Shown: positions 16,691-24,376 of the stretch, one piece after another
Layout of the letters: every line of letters begins with the position of its first letter
Position numbering within the stretch: position 1 is the stretch's first letter
From: Oscillospiraceae bacterium
GTDB lineage: Bacteria > Bacillota > Clostridia > Oscillospirales > Oscillospiraceae
Length of the DNA stretch: 64,000 nt
Direction of reading: 5' to 3'
Assembly (NCBI GenBank): GCA_017395935.1
Contig: JAFQNL010000020.1
Location: forward strand, 62,001 to 126,000
Made by a program: the position numbers and the translations under genes
The notes under the pieces: model-generated
Seen by the model: the letters and a program-made list of their open reading frames with translations, nothing else
Databases searched by the model: none
Told to the model about the DNA's origin: nothing

Positions 16691-17122
16691 ATGGCAAGAA
16701 ACTACCTGCCTCTCCGGGGCGAGGGGCGAGAATACCGGCTCCGGCTTACTGTTCGGGGCCAGCGCAATCTGACCGAGGAGTTTGGAGAGGACATTCTCCA
16801 GACCGTCTTTCTGGCGCCCACCGACAGCCGCCGAATGTGCGCTCTGCTCCGGGAGGCGCTGAACTGGCCGGGCAGCGGAAACGAGATCACCGACGGGGAG
16901 GAGTTCTACGATCTGCTGGTGGACTGGGGCTGGCATGGACAGGAGCGTTTCGGCTGGCTGGCCTTTGATCTGGCAGCGGCTTCCGGTCTGATCGCCGATC
17001 AGCAGGCAGAGATATTGAAACGCCGTCTCCACGAGGCGGTGCAGGAGGCCTTCTCCGGCCGAATGGCCGATCGGCAGCAGGAGGAAAAGGGAGAGGCGGA
17101 GCCCCCTTTTCCCCGGAACTGA
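16691..17122 (+). CDS. Tail assembly chaperone, short product (gpG-like)
   Basis: 143 residues in zero frame. Acidic, helical; stands between tail tube and tape measure, the position of lambda gpG. Ribosome-binding site AGGAGGTAAGAG. Stops at 17120-17122 just after a slippery site. Confidence 0.82.
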   Translation: MARNYLPLRGEGREYRLRLTVRGQRNLTEEFGEDILQTVFLAPTDSRRMCALLREALNWPGSGNEITDGEEFYDLLVDWGWHGQERFGWLAFDLAAASGLIADQQAEILKRRLHEAVQEAFSGRMADRQQEEKGEAEPPFPRN

Positions 17123-17433
17123 CGCTGGAAGAGCTGCTGGAGCTGGTCTGCGCGACCGGGCGGGCGCCGCTGGAGCTGGAGGAGTGGACTTGGGGCGAAC
17201 TGCTGACGGCGGCACGGGCTGACCGGCGCCGGGAGCGGCTTCGCTTTCAGCAGATGAGTCTGATTGCATGGCAGCAGGCGGTGACCTGCGCCCGGGCTCT
17301 GGCCGGAGAAGCGGTGGAGCCGGTCTATGAGCTCTTCCCCTTTTGGGAGGAAGAGGAGAAAAATAAACTCCGGCTGGAGGCCATCCGGCAGCGGATGGAG
17401 CGGATGGCCGGAGGGGGAAGGAAGGTGAAGTAA
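16691..17433 (+). CDS. Tail assembly chaperone, -1 frameshift product (gpGT-like)
   Basis: Predicted fusion of the 143-residue zero-frame protein with about 108 residues read in the -1 frame, 17104-17433. The -1 frame is open to TAA at 17431 and encodes a plausible protein (LELVCATGRAPLELEEWTW, SLIAWQQAVTCARAL, VYELFPFWEEEEKNKL) but has no start codon of its own near its beginning. The heptamer CCCTTTT is in the correct register (C CCT TTT). Ratio-controlled G/GT products are general in long-tailed phages; the exact site is my inference. Confidence 0.8.
17104..17110 (+). promoter_or_regulatory. -1 ribosomal frameshift slippery site
   Basis: CCCTTTT fits X XXY YYZ in the zero frame (C CCT TTT), four codons before the zero-frame TGA. 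After slippage both tRNAs re-pair on CCC TTT. Confidence 0.75.
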
Positions 17434-19215
17434 GTGAACGAGACAACCGCATCCTTTGACGCGCTGACTCAGGCGCAGAACAGTCTTTACCGGCAGACGA
17501 GCCAGTCGGCGCAGGCGCTGAAGGACTATCTCTCCAGTGCCAGTCAGATGAATCTGGCCTACGCGCAGGCTTTGGGCAGGGTCCGGAGCGAGCTGTCAGC
17601 CCTGAGCAATCAATTCCGATCGGTGGCGGCAGTGGGACTCAATGCCTTTGCCGGCCTGCTTCATGCCCTGCGTCCGGTGGCCAGAGGGATCAATGAACTG
17701 GTGTCCAGCCTGTTTGGCGTCACCCTTAAAGTCTCGGAAAAGACCGGTAAGGCGGCAGACCGGGTAACCGCTTCGGCCAGGTCTGCGGCGGCAGCGCAGA
17801 AACAGCTGTTTGGCTTTGACCAGATTACCCGAATCGACAGTCGAGGAGCTTCCCGAGGCGGCGGCAGCAGCCGCAGCGGCGGGGGAACGGGAGAAGTGAC
17901 CAGTCAGGTGATTCGGATCCCCGGGCTGCTGACCGGAGCCATGGAAGAAATCTGGTCGGTTTTTCGCGGGGCATGGGAGAAAGAGGGGCGCAAGGTGCTT
18001 CGCTCTGCCCGGGAGGCGGCCCAGAGTCTGGGTCAGGCTCTGCGCTCAGTGGGCAGAAGCTGGCTGAATGTCTGGACCAATGGCAGCGGCGAGAGGGTTC
18101 TTCGCTCTGTTTTGTCCATTGCCGGGAGCCTGCTGGAGACGACGACCGGACTGGCCCGCCGCTTTGAACTTGCCTGGGAGAGCCTGGGCAGAGGCGAGGC
18201 CATCTTTCAGGATCTGACCGATCTGGCGGCGGCGGTACTGAGTCATTTCGAGGCTATCGCCTCGGCCACTGCCGGCTGGGCGGCCGGACTGGATCTGAAC
18301 GGCCTGACTGAGGGCTTCCGGAGTGTAACCGGCGCGCTGGTCCCGCTGACGGAGACCGTTGGCGGCGCCCTCAGCTGGTGCTACACCAATGTGCTGCTGC
18401 CGCTGAGTAAATGGACCATTGAGACGGCCGCACCGGCGGCGCTGGAGCTGATGGCTTCGGCGATCCGGCTGCTGACCGGCGTTCTCAATGCCTTTGCACC
18501 CATTGGGCAGAGCGTTTATCAGGCGGTGCTCAAGCCGCTGGGCAGCTGGAGCGCCAACCTGCTCGTTGCCGGCCTGACGCTGGCCCGACAGGGGATTCAG
18601 AACCTGACCAACGTCTTTTCCGGTATGCCGGAAAAGTGGAAGGCATTTCAGGAGCAGGTAAGCACTGTCTGGCGGAGCTTTACCGGCAACCTGACCGAGA
18701 GCGCCGCCGGCTGCCGGACAGGACTGTTGAATACCTTCTCCGGGATTACCAGCGGGATCAGCCAAAAGCTATCCAATCTGAAGACGGTACTGACCACGCC
18801 CTTCAAAAACGGACTTAACGCCGTTATCGATCTGGTCAACCGGATCATTGGAAAGGTCAACTCTGCCCTGAAGTTTTCCTGGGATCCGGTCAAGGTGATG
18901 GGCAAGACACTGGTGCCCGGCGGCAGTGTGACGCTGGCTCGAATGCCCACCATTCCCAAACTGGCTGACGGCGGACTGGTGACCGGTGCTACCCTTGCCA
19001 TGGTAGGCGAGGCTGGCCGGGAGGCTGTTCTGCCGCTGGATCGGGAGACCGGTTGGATGGATCAGCTGGCCCGAAAGCTGGCCGGAGCCATGGAGGACCG
19101 GAGGGGCCAGACAGTGGTAGAGGTCCGGGTGGGAGACGAGCTGCTCACCCGTCAGGTAGTTCGGGGTATCAATCGGCAGACTAGACAGAGCGGCCGCTGT
19201 CCCATCCTGATCTGA
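17434..19215 (+). CDS. Phage tail tape measure protein (short)
   Basis: 593 residues; the tape measure sets tail length. The C-terminal motif LADGGLVTGATLAMVGEAGREAVLPL is the hallmark of this family. The rest is helical with Gly/Ser-rich linker near residue 145. Short for the family (often 700 to over 1500). GTG start at 17434 directly follows the TAA of the frameshifted chaperone, with AGGAAGGTGAAG upstream. Confidence 0.92.
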   Translation: MNETTASFDALTQAQNSLYRQTSQSAQALKDYLSSASQMNLAYAQALGRVRSELSALSNQFRSVAAVGLNAFAGLLHALRPVARGINELVSSLFGVTLKVSEKTGKAADRVTASARSAAAAQKQLFGFDQITRIDSRGASRGGGSSRSGGGTGEVTSQVIRIPGLLTGAMEEIWSVFRGAWEKEGRKVLRSAREAAQSLGQALRSVGRSWLNVWTNGSGERVLRSVLSIAGSLLETTTGLARRFELAWESLGRGEAIFQDLTDLAAAVLSHFEAIASATAGWAAGLDLNGLTEGFRSVTGALVPLTETVGGALSWCYTNVLLPLSKWTIETAAPAALELMASAIRLLTGVLNAFAPIGQSVYQAVLKPLGSWSANLLVAGLTLARQGIQNLTNVFSGMPEKWKAFQEQVSTVWRSFTGNLTESAAGCRTGLLNTFSGITSGISQKLSNLKTVLTTPFKNGLNAVIDLVNRIIGKVNSALKFSWDPVKVMGKTLVPGGSVTLARMPTIPKLADGGLVTGATLAMVGEAGREAVLPLDRETGWMDQLARKLAGAMEDRRGQTVVEVRVGDELLTRQVVRGINRQTRQSGRCPILI

Positions 19216-19233
19216 CCGGAAAAAGAATAACAA

Positions 19234-19264
19234 CCGGCCGCCCTCTTTCAGACTGGGCGGCCGG
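19234..19264 (+). other. Perfect 10-bp hairpin after tape measure gene
   Basis: CCGGCCGCCC and GGGCGGCCGG pair perfectly around an 11-base loop, between the tape measure stop and the next ribosome-binding site. No T-run. Second GC hairpin of this kind in the phage module. Confidence 0.65.
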
Positions 19265-19285
19265 ATCAGAAAGGAGAATACAGCA

Positions 19286-19660
19286 GTGACGATCACCGAC
19301 CTGACCATTAACGGTCTTGCCATGCCCGCGCCCGGGTTGGAAGGAGTGACCATTGCTACCGAGAAGGTCTGGTCAGCCAATACCGGCCGGACTGCCTCGG
19401 GCAAAATGGTAGGCGATATTATCGCTGCCAAGACCACGATTAAGCTCAAATGGCCTCTGCTGACGCTGGAGGAAGCGCTGCTCATCGAGCAGGCCGTCAG
19501 CGACCCGGATCACCCCTTCGTCTCCGTTTCCTATCTGGATATGGGGGGCCGACGGGTGGAAAAAACCGTCTATTTCGGCACGCCCAGCTATACCCTCTAC
19601 TCCTGGGCCGACGGCCTTCAGCTGGTCAAGGACGTGACGGTGGATGGCATCGAGCAGTAA
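19286..19660 (+). CDS. Small phage tail protein (DUF6711-like)
   Basis: 124 residues, beta-rich, with SYLDMGGRRVEKTVYFGTPSYTLYSWADG. A protein of this type often follows the tape measure gene in clostridial prophages. GTG start at 19286 after AAAGGAG. It is the only tail-tip candidate left; distal tail, baseplate and receptor-binding genes are missing. The family name is from memory and not verified. Confidence 0.65.
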   Translation: MTITDLTINGLAMPAPGLEGVTIATEKVWSANTGRTASGKMVGDIIAAKTTIKLKWPLLTLEEALLIEQAVSDPDHPFVSVSYLDMGGRRVEKTVYFGTPSYTLYSWADGLQLVKDVTVDGIEQ

Positions 19661-19674
19661 GGAGGCGGAGAGAT

Positions 19675-19896
19675 ATGGACAGCGGCGTCCTTGTGGCTGT
19701 GGTCTCGGGACTCTTTACTATGGTTGGCAGCTTCGCCGGCGTTTTGGCCAGCCAAAATCTGACCGCCTTCCGGCTGCAGAAGCTGGAGGAAAAGGTGGAA
19801 AAGCACAATCAGGTGGTGGAACGGACCGCCCTTCTGGAAGAGAAGATGAAGGTGGCCAACCATCGGCTGGACGACCTGGAAAGGGCCGGACAGTAA
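19675..19896 (+). CDS. Small membrane + coiled-coil protein, holin-like
   Basis: 73 residues. N-terminal hydrophobic helix (VLVAVVSGLFTMVGSFAGVLA), then a charged coiled coil (LQKLEEKVEKHNQVVERTALLEEKMKVANHRLDDLE). This layout resembles small phage membrane proteins such as BhlA/XhlA-type holins. Start ATG after GGAGG. Last gene of the phage module; no endolysin follows. Confidence 0.6.
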   Translation: MDSGVLVAVVSGLFTMVGSFAGVLASQNLTAFRLQKLEEKVEKHNQVVERTALLEEKMKVANHRLDDLERAGQ

Positions 19897-19931
19897 AAAA
19901 CAGGCGTGCATCCGGAGGATGCGCGCCTGTT
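19895..19931 (-). terminator. Terminator of glk
   Basis: 14-base stem (19900-19913 with 19917-19930; one G-T pair) with GGA loop, followed on the minus strand by six T (plus strand 19895-19900). Also marks the boundary to the phage module. Confidence 0.85.
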
Positions 19932-19952
19932 ATGCTGGAGAGAAAAGAGACT

Positions 19953-20915
19953 TTATCTGCTTTCGGCGGACATCTGCAGAGCGCCGGCGCCGATAATGCC
20001 GGCGTCGTTGCCCAGAGAGGCCCGGACGGCCTTGGGCACGGGCAGCAGATCGGAGGCGTAGCAGTACTTTTTGATGGTCTCGTTCAGAGGTACCATCAGG
20101 TAGTCGCCCTGATTGCAGATACCGCCGCCCATAATAACTACTTCGGGGCGGAAGGTGTTGACAATACTGGCAATGCCCATGCCCAGATAGTCGATATACT
20201 GAGCTACTACGGCCAGCGCGGTCTCGTCACCCATCTTGGCAGCGTCGAAGGGAACCTTGCCGTTGACCTTGTCCATATCATGGTCCACCAGTTCCCACAT
20301 TTTGGAGCCAAGATCCCGCTCCATGGCCCGTTTGGTCTGGCGGATGAGGGCGGTGGCGGAAGCATAGGCCTCAAAGCAGCCCCGGTTACCGCAGCCGCAG
20401 GGTTCGCCGCCGTAGACAAAGGTGAAGTGGCCGGGCTCGGTGCCGCAGCCGGTGCAGCCGGTAAAGATCTTGCCGTTGACGATCAGACCGCCACCGATAC
20501 CGGTGCCCATGGTGATCATGAGGGCGCTGTTGTGCTCGCTGCCGCTGCCAGCCAGGACTTCGCCCAGAGCGGCGCAGTCGGCGTCGTTGCCCAGATAGAC
20601 AGGCAGCTGGAGTGCCTCGCCCACCAGCTTGGCCAGAGGAACGTTCTTCCAGCCCAGATTGACGGCGGAGAGAACGATACCGTCAGGAGTGACGGCGCCG
20701 GGGACGCCGATACCTACGGAGGAGATATCAGACATGGTCAGGCCGGCCTCAGTCACGACGGCGCGGCTGGTGTCGATCATGTCCTTGACCAGCGCTTCCG
20801 TGGCCCGGCCGGCGCCGGTGGGAACGCTGAGAGTCTTGACGAGAGAGCCGTCTTCCTTTACAACGCCGACGGCGATATTGGTGCCGCCGATATCAATACC
20901 GAGAAAACTACGCAT
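19953..20915 (-). CDS. glk: ROK-family glucokinase
   Basis: 320 residues. Phosphorylates glucose with ATP. N-terminal phosphate-binding DIGGTNIAVG, catalytic region GNDADCAALGE, and the ROK zinc motif EPGHF...CGCGNRGCFE. Start ATG at 20915 (MRSFLGIDIGG) chosen because GGAGGAG lies seven bases upstream; a five-codon longer frame has none. Single gene with its own promoter and terminator, divergent from the VanW gene. Confidence 0.95.
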   Translation of the reverse strand: MRSFLGIDIGGTNIAVGVVKEDGSLVKTLSVPTGAGRATEALVKDMIDTSRAVVTEAGLTMSDISSVGIGVPGAVTPDGIVLSAVNLGWKNVPLAKLVGEALQLPVYLGNDADCAALGEVLAGSGSEHNSALMITMGTGIGGGLIVNGKIFTGCTGCGTEPGHFTFVYGGEPCGCGNRGCFEAYASATALIRQTKRAMERDLGSKMWELVDHDMDKVNGKVPFDAAKMGDETALAVVAQYIDYLGMGIASIVNTFRPEVVIMGGGICNQGDYLMVPLNETIKKYCYASDLLPVPKAVRASLGNDAGIIGAGALQMSAESR

Positions 20916-21029
20916 GGTAAACTCCTCCAAACGAAAATTAAGACATCTTACGAGACGTTTTCAAATGTGTTTTTTGAAAGTGTCGTCGTTTCGTACAAAA
21001 AACAGCGGGATAAACCGTTTCCTCTGAGC

Positions 21030-21058
21030 ATTATAACAATAAGAAGCTGGAAATGCAA
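21030..21058 (-). promoter_or_regulatory. Promoter of glk
   Basis: Minus strand TTGCAT (21058-21053), 17-base spacer, TATAAT (21035-21030). Confidence 0.7.
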
Positions 21059-21080
21059 GAGCGAACCGAACGGATTGGCC

Positions 21081-21109
21081 TTGAATTTCAATAGGGAATT
21101 CTGTATACT
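21081..21109 (+). promoter_or_regulatory. Promoter of the VanW gene
   Basis: TTGAAT (21081-21086), 17-base spacer, TATACT (21104-21109); 55 bases before the ATG. Back to back with the glk promoter. Confidence 0.75.
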
Positions 21110-21164
21110 AAAACAACAGGAAATGACTGATACCGCATTATATACCAGTGATTGGAGAATCTAT

Positions 21165-22886
21165 ATGGGTAAGAGAGAAGCTGCCGCACCGAAAAAGGTG
21201 AAAAAGACAGAACAGAAATCGGCAAAGACAAAACCCGCGAAGAATCAAAAGCAGGCGGCTGACGCCGGTACCATCAACAAGAAAGGGCTGATTGCCATTC
21301 TTGCCTTGCTGCTGGTGCTGGTGGGGCTGTATGTATTCCTCTGCAGCCGGGTAGCACCGGACCGTTATCTGACCAATACAGTCATTGACGGCGTTGACAT
21401 CAGTGGGAAGACGGTCCAGCAGGCCGATGAGGCCCTTATGACCCGGTTTGACGAGCGCTGGTCGGATGCGCAGGTAAAGATTGCTCTGGACGGAACCGAC
21501 TATGCCGTAGAGCTTTGGAATCAGGAGCACACCATCCTCTGGCCGGACACTCAGCAGGTGCTGGAAGAGGCTATGGAGCGCAGCAACGGTCACTTTTTGA
21601 CCCGGGGATTCCAGTGGATTGCCGCGCAGGTCAAGGGCTGGGAGGGCGAGAGCGTCCTGTCCATCCATGCCGGCGAGGAGCTGAAGGCTGCCGTGGCAGA
21701 GACCGGCCTGTTTGAGGTGAATACAGCAGTGGAGACGTCCTACTCCATCGGCGAGCAGAGTATTACCATCCATAAGGGCGAGGCAGGCGAGGTGGCAGAC
21801 GCCGATACGGTGGTCAGCCAGATTGGCCAGTTGGTTTCTTCCGGCGCTTGGCCGGAGACGCAGCGACTGGACTGCGCTACGCTGACCAGTGATATTGCGG
21901 CGCTGGATGTGGAGAAGATCTATAACGAGGTCTATGCCGAGGCTGCCGACGCCACGCTGGACCCGGCCAACGACTATGCTATTGTCCCCTCTGTAGTGGG
22001 TGTCAGCTTTGATCTGGAGGCGGCCAAGCAGGCTCTCGCCGATGCCCAGCCGGGCAGTCAGGTGGATGTCCCCCTGATCATTACTCAGCCGGAGATCTCC
22101 ACTGAGGATATGGAGGCTAATCTTTTCAAGGATGTGCTGGGCAGCTATACTACTACCGTCTCCGGCTCCAGCGGACGCCGGGAGAATGTCCGGCTGTCTG
22201 CGTCCTTCTGTGACGGTACGATCCTGTTGGTAGGAGATGTCTTCTCCTATAACGACGTGGTAGGTCAGCGAACCAAAGCCCGGGGCTTTTCCGAGGCTGA
22301 CGCCTACCTCAACGGCCAGACCATCAAGCAGGTAGGCGGCGGCATCTGCCAGACCTCTTCCACCCTGTATGCTGCCTGCCTGTACTCCAATCTGGAGATC
22401 GTTACCCGGACCAACCACAGCTTTGCTTCCAGCTACATTGGACTGGGCCTGGACGCCACCGTCAGCTGGGGCGGACCGGAGTTCAAGTTTGCCAACAACA
22501 CCAAGTACCCCATCAAGGTGGTGGGTGAGTACGCAAACGGCAAGGTGACCATGAAGATTCTGGGCACCAAGACCGATGATATTACCGTAAAGATCGTCAG
22601 CAAGACGCTGGAGAAGATTCCCTTCTCCGTCAAGTACGAGAAGGACTCTTCCATGTATGTGGGCGAGGAAAAGACGATCACCACCGCCTATACTGGCTAT
22701 AAGGTCCAGACCTACCGGGAGCTTTACGACGGAAATGGCAGCCTGATCTCCTCCACCGAGGAGGCCTACAGTTACTATAAGAAGCGGGATAAGGTTATTG
22801 CGCAGGGCACCAAGGAAAAGCCCAGCAGCAATAACAATAATAATAACAATAACAGCGACGGCGACAACAGCGGCAACGGCGAATGA
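21165..22886 (+). CDS. VanW/YoaR-type membrane-anchored cell-wall protein
   Basis: 573 residues. Lys/Ala-rich cytoplasmic N-terminus, one transmembrane helix (LIAILALLLVLVGLYVFL, near 45-62), a repeated extracellular region resembling the peptidoglycan-binding part of YoaR, then a VanW domain (VGQRTKARGFSEADAY, VGGGICQTSSTLYAAC) and a G5-like end. The C-terminus is a poly-Asn/Gly/Asp tail. Related proteins occur in clostridial cell walls and are not by themselves glycopeptide-resistance enzymes. A long frame reaching back to 19644 is accidental and runs antisense through glk. Confidence 0.88.
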   Translation: MGKREAAAPKKVKKTEQKSAKTKPAKNQKQAADAGTINKKGLIAILALLLVLVGLYVFLCSRVAPDRYLTNTVIDGVDISGKTVQQADEALMTRFDERWSDAQVKIALDGTDYAVELWNQEHTILWPDTQQVLEEAMERSNGHFLTRGFQWIAAQVKGWEGESVLSIHAGEELKAAVAETGLFEVNTAVETSYSIGEQSITIHKGEAGEVADADTVVSQIGQLVSSGAWPETQRLDCATLTSDIAALDVEKIYNEVYAEAADATLDPANDYAIVPSVVGVSFDLEAAKQALADAQPGSQVDVPLIITQPEISTEDMEANLFKDVLGSYTTTVSGSSGRRENVRLSASFCDGTILLVGDVFSYNDVVGQRTKARGFSEADAYLNGQTIKQVGGGICQTSSTLYAACLYSNLEIVTRTNHSFASSYIGLGLDATVSWGGPEFKFANNTKYPIKVVGEYANGKVTMKILGTKTDDITVKIVSKTLEKIPFSVKYEKDSSMYVGEEKTITTAYTGYKVQTYRELYDGNGSLISSTEEAYSYYKKRDKVIAQGTKEKPSSNNNNNNNNSDGDNSGNGE

Positions 22887-23596
22887 GCCAGATGCCGGGA
22901 GAGGATAACGGAACGGCCATGTTTCAGGGATTTTCCGAAGAAACCATCCAGTTTCTCTGGGGCGTTAAGTTCAATAATGAGCGCGGGTGGTTCAACGAGC
23001 ATAAGCAGGAGTATCTGGACCATCTCTACCGGCCCATGCAGGAACTGGGACGGGAGGTTTATGACCTGTTCCACGCCTGTAATCCCGGCTGTCAGCTCAA
23101 TCTCCATGTGGCCCGGATTTATCGGGATGCCCGGCGGGTCAAGTACGGAGGGCCCTATAAGGATCATCTGTGGCTGAGCATGGAGCGGCCCCACGACTCG
23201 GAAGAGGACTGGCACGGAATCCCCTCCTTCTGGTTTGAGATCGGCAGTACCGGCTACCAGTATGGTCTGGGCTACTGGGGGAATCCTCAGGATATGGAGG
23301 TCTACCGCCGGAGAATCCTCCGGGAGCCGGAGAAGCTGGAGGCGTTGGTCGATCTCTATGAGAGTCAGGAGACTTTCCACCTCTACGGGGAGGAGTACAA
23401 ACGGCCCAAGGGGCAAGTGGCAGAACGACTCATGCCCTGGTTCAACCGGAAGTATGTGGGCCTGTCTTGCGAGCGGGAGCCGGATGAGCTGCTCTTTTCC
23501 CCGGAGCTGGCCCATGAGCTGGTGAAGGGATATCAGCTGCTGATGCCTTTCTATGAATATTTTGACTCCCTGCGGCTGGAGCCCCTGCCGGAGTGA
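22883..23596 (+). CDS. DUF2461 family protein
   Basis: 237 residues; function of the family unknown. Recognised by FQGFSEETIQFLWGVKFNNERGWFNEHKQEY at the N-terminus and ARIYRDARRVKYGGPYKDHLW. Cytoplasmic, no signal peptide. The start overlaps the VanW stop (ATGA), so the two are co-translated. A possible role in cell-wall or surface biology is only suggested by that neighbour. Confidence 0.85.
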   Translation: MSQMPGEDNGTAMFQGFSEETIQFLWGVKFNNERGWFNEHKQEYLDHLYRPMQELGREVYDLFHACNPGCQLNLHVARIYRDARRVKYGGPYKDHLWLSMERPHDSEEDWHGIPSFWFEIGSTGYQYGLGYWGNPQDMEVYRRRILREPEKLEALVDLYESQETFHLYGEEYKRPKGQVAERLMPWFNRKYVGLSCEREPDELLFSPELAHELVKGYQLLMPFYEYFDSLRLEPLPE

Positions 23597-23613
23597 GAGA
23601 ATAGCGAACAGAG

Positions 23614-23645
23614 AAGCCGAAACGCGGAGGCGTTTCGGCTTTTTT
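23614..23645 (+). terminator. Terminator after DUF2461 gene
   Basis: 12-base perfect stem AAGCCGAAACGC/GCGTTTCGGCTT, loop GGAG, then T5. Confidence 0.93.
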
Positions 23646-23659
23646 GTGCAGAAAAACTA

Positions 23660-24184
23660 TCACAGTCCCATAAGACTGATGTCTGACGGATATGCTCCAT
23701 CAATGAGCAGGTAATTGACTTGATGCTCCCGGCACTGAGCCAGCGCCTGAGCATTGTCACGGAGGACGGAGTCCATGGTGCAGGAAGAGTCGTCCAGACG
23801 TCGCTCGATATCGTTGGCGTGCTGCCGGATGGCAGGGAAGTGACTGCGGATGTAATCCCCGCTCATCACAAGAAAGACGGACCGGATCTGTGCCAGCTCG
23901 TCCGATGCGAAGTCCTTCGCCCAGTCATAGGGGATATAGCAGCCCTCCACAATGAGATCCTGGCTGTTCTCAATGGCTGTTTTTACCATCTCTCTCACAA
24001 TGGGCCATAGATAAGCGGTGAGGGCCGCGTCGCTGTCGCAGGGAGTCAAAGAGGTATTCCCGCTACGGATCAGGCCCATTTTCAAATGGTCTATGGACAG
24101 GTAGGGGTAATGATACTGCTCCAGCAGCTTTTGCGCCAGTACGGTTTTTCCGGTATGGGATGGGCCGGCAATAAGAATGATCAT
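23660..24184 (-). CDS. P-loop nucleoside/phosphate kinase-like protein
   Basis: 174 residues. P-loop GPSHTGKT at 7-14; acidic DLIVEGCYIPYDW corresponds to the Walker B region; Arg-rich lid-like segment RQHANDIERRLDD. Similar small AAA/adenylate-kinase-like proteins are annotated as 2-phosphoglycerate kinase-like or zeta-toxin-like; substrate unknown. No antitoxin-like partner is adjacent. Has its own promoter. Confidence 0.7.
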   Translation of the reverse strand: MIILIAGPSHTGKTVLAQKLLEQYHYPYLSIDHLKMGLIRSGNTSLTPCDSDAALTAYLWPIVREMVKTAIENSQDLIVEGCYIPYDWAKDFASDELAQIRSVFLVMSGDYIRSHFPAIRQHANDIERRLDDSSCTMDSVLRDNAQALAQCREHQVNYLLIDGAYPSDISLMGL

Positions 24185-24214
24185 GGGCAGAGACCTCCGA
24201 AACGGTATGATCTC

Positions 24215-24243
24215 ATTATAGTCCTTTGACGGTGTCGGTTCAA
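24215..24243 (-). promoter_or_regulatory. Promoter of the P-loop kinase gene
   Basis: Minus strand TTGAAC (24243-24238), 17-base spacer, TATAAT (24220-24215). Confidence 0.7.
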
Positions 24244-24301
24244 TTATATTGTGAGGACGGGAGGGGAGAAGGGCCCGTTTGCCTTGACAACGCGCATTTT
24301 G

Positions 24302-24330
24302 TTGACAATTTTCCCGCTTCCCTTTACAAT
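24302..24330 (+). promoter_or_regulatory. Promoter of threonine ammonia-lyase
   Basis: TTGACA (24302-24307), 17-base spacer, TACAAT (24325-24330). A second TTGACA lies 18 bases upstream (24284). Confidence 0.75.
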
Positions 24331-24376
24331 AGGTTCAATGCGCCCCTGACAGGGGGTATAAGGAGCGAATACCACT

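Noticed and set aside
10317-19896. Tailocin (headless tail particle)
   Set aside because: Capsid, scaffold, portal and terminase are all present and open, while baseplate and fibres are missing, the reverse of a tailocin.
19644-21164. Very long plus-strand frame joined to the VanW gene (1080 codons in total)
   Set aside because: The part before 21165 is antisense to the clear ROK glucokinase and lacks a ribosome-binding site; promoter, ATG and signal of the VanW gene begin at 21081-21165.
21165-22886. Vancomycin-resistance gene vanW
   Set aside because: No vanA/H/X or vanRS genes nearby; the architecture is the common YoaR/VanW cell-wall protein.
23660-24184. Zeta-type toxin of a toxin-antitoxin pair
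   Set aside because: P-loop kinase fold fits loosely, but no small antitoxin gene lies next to it and it has a stand-alone promoter.
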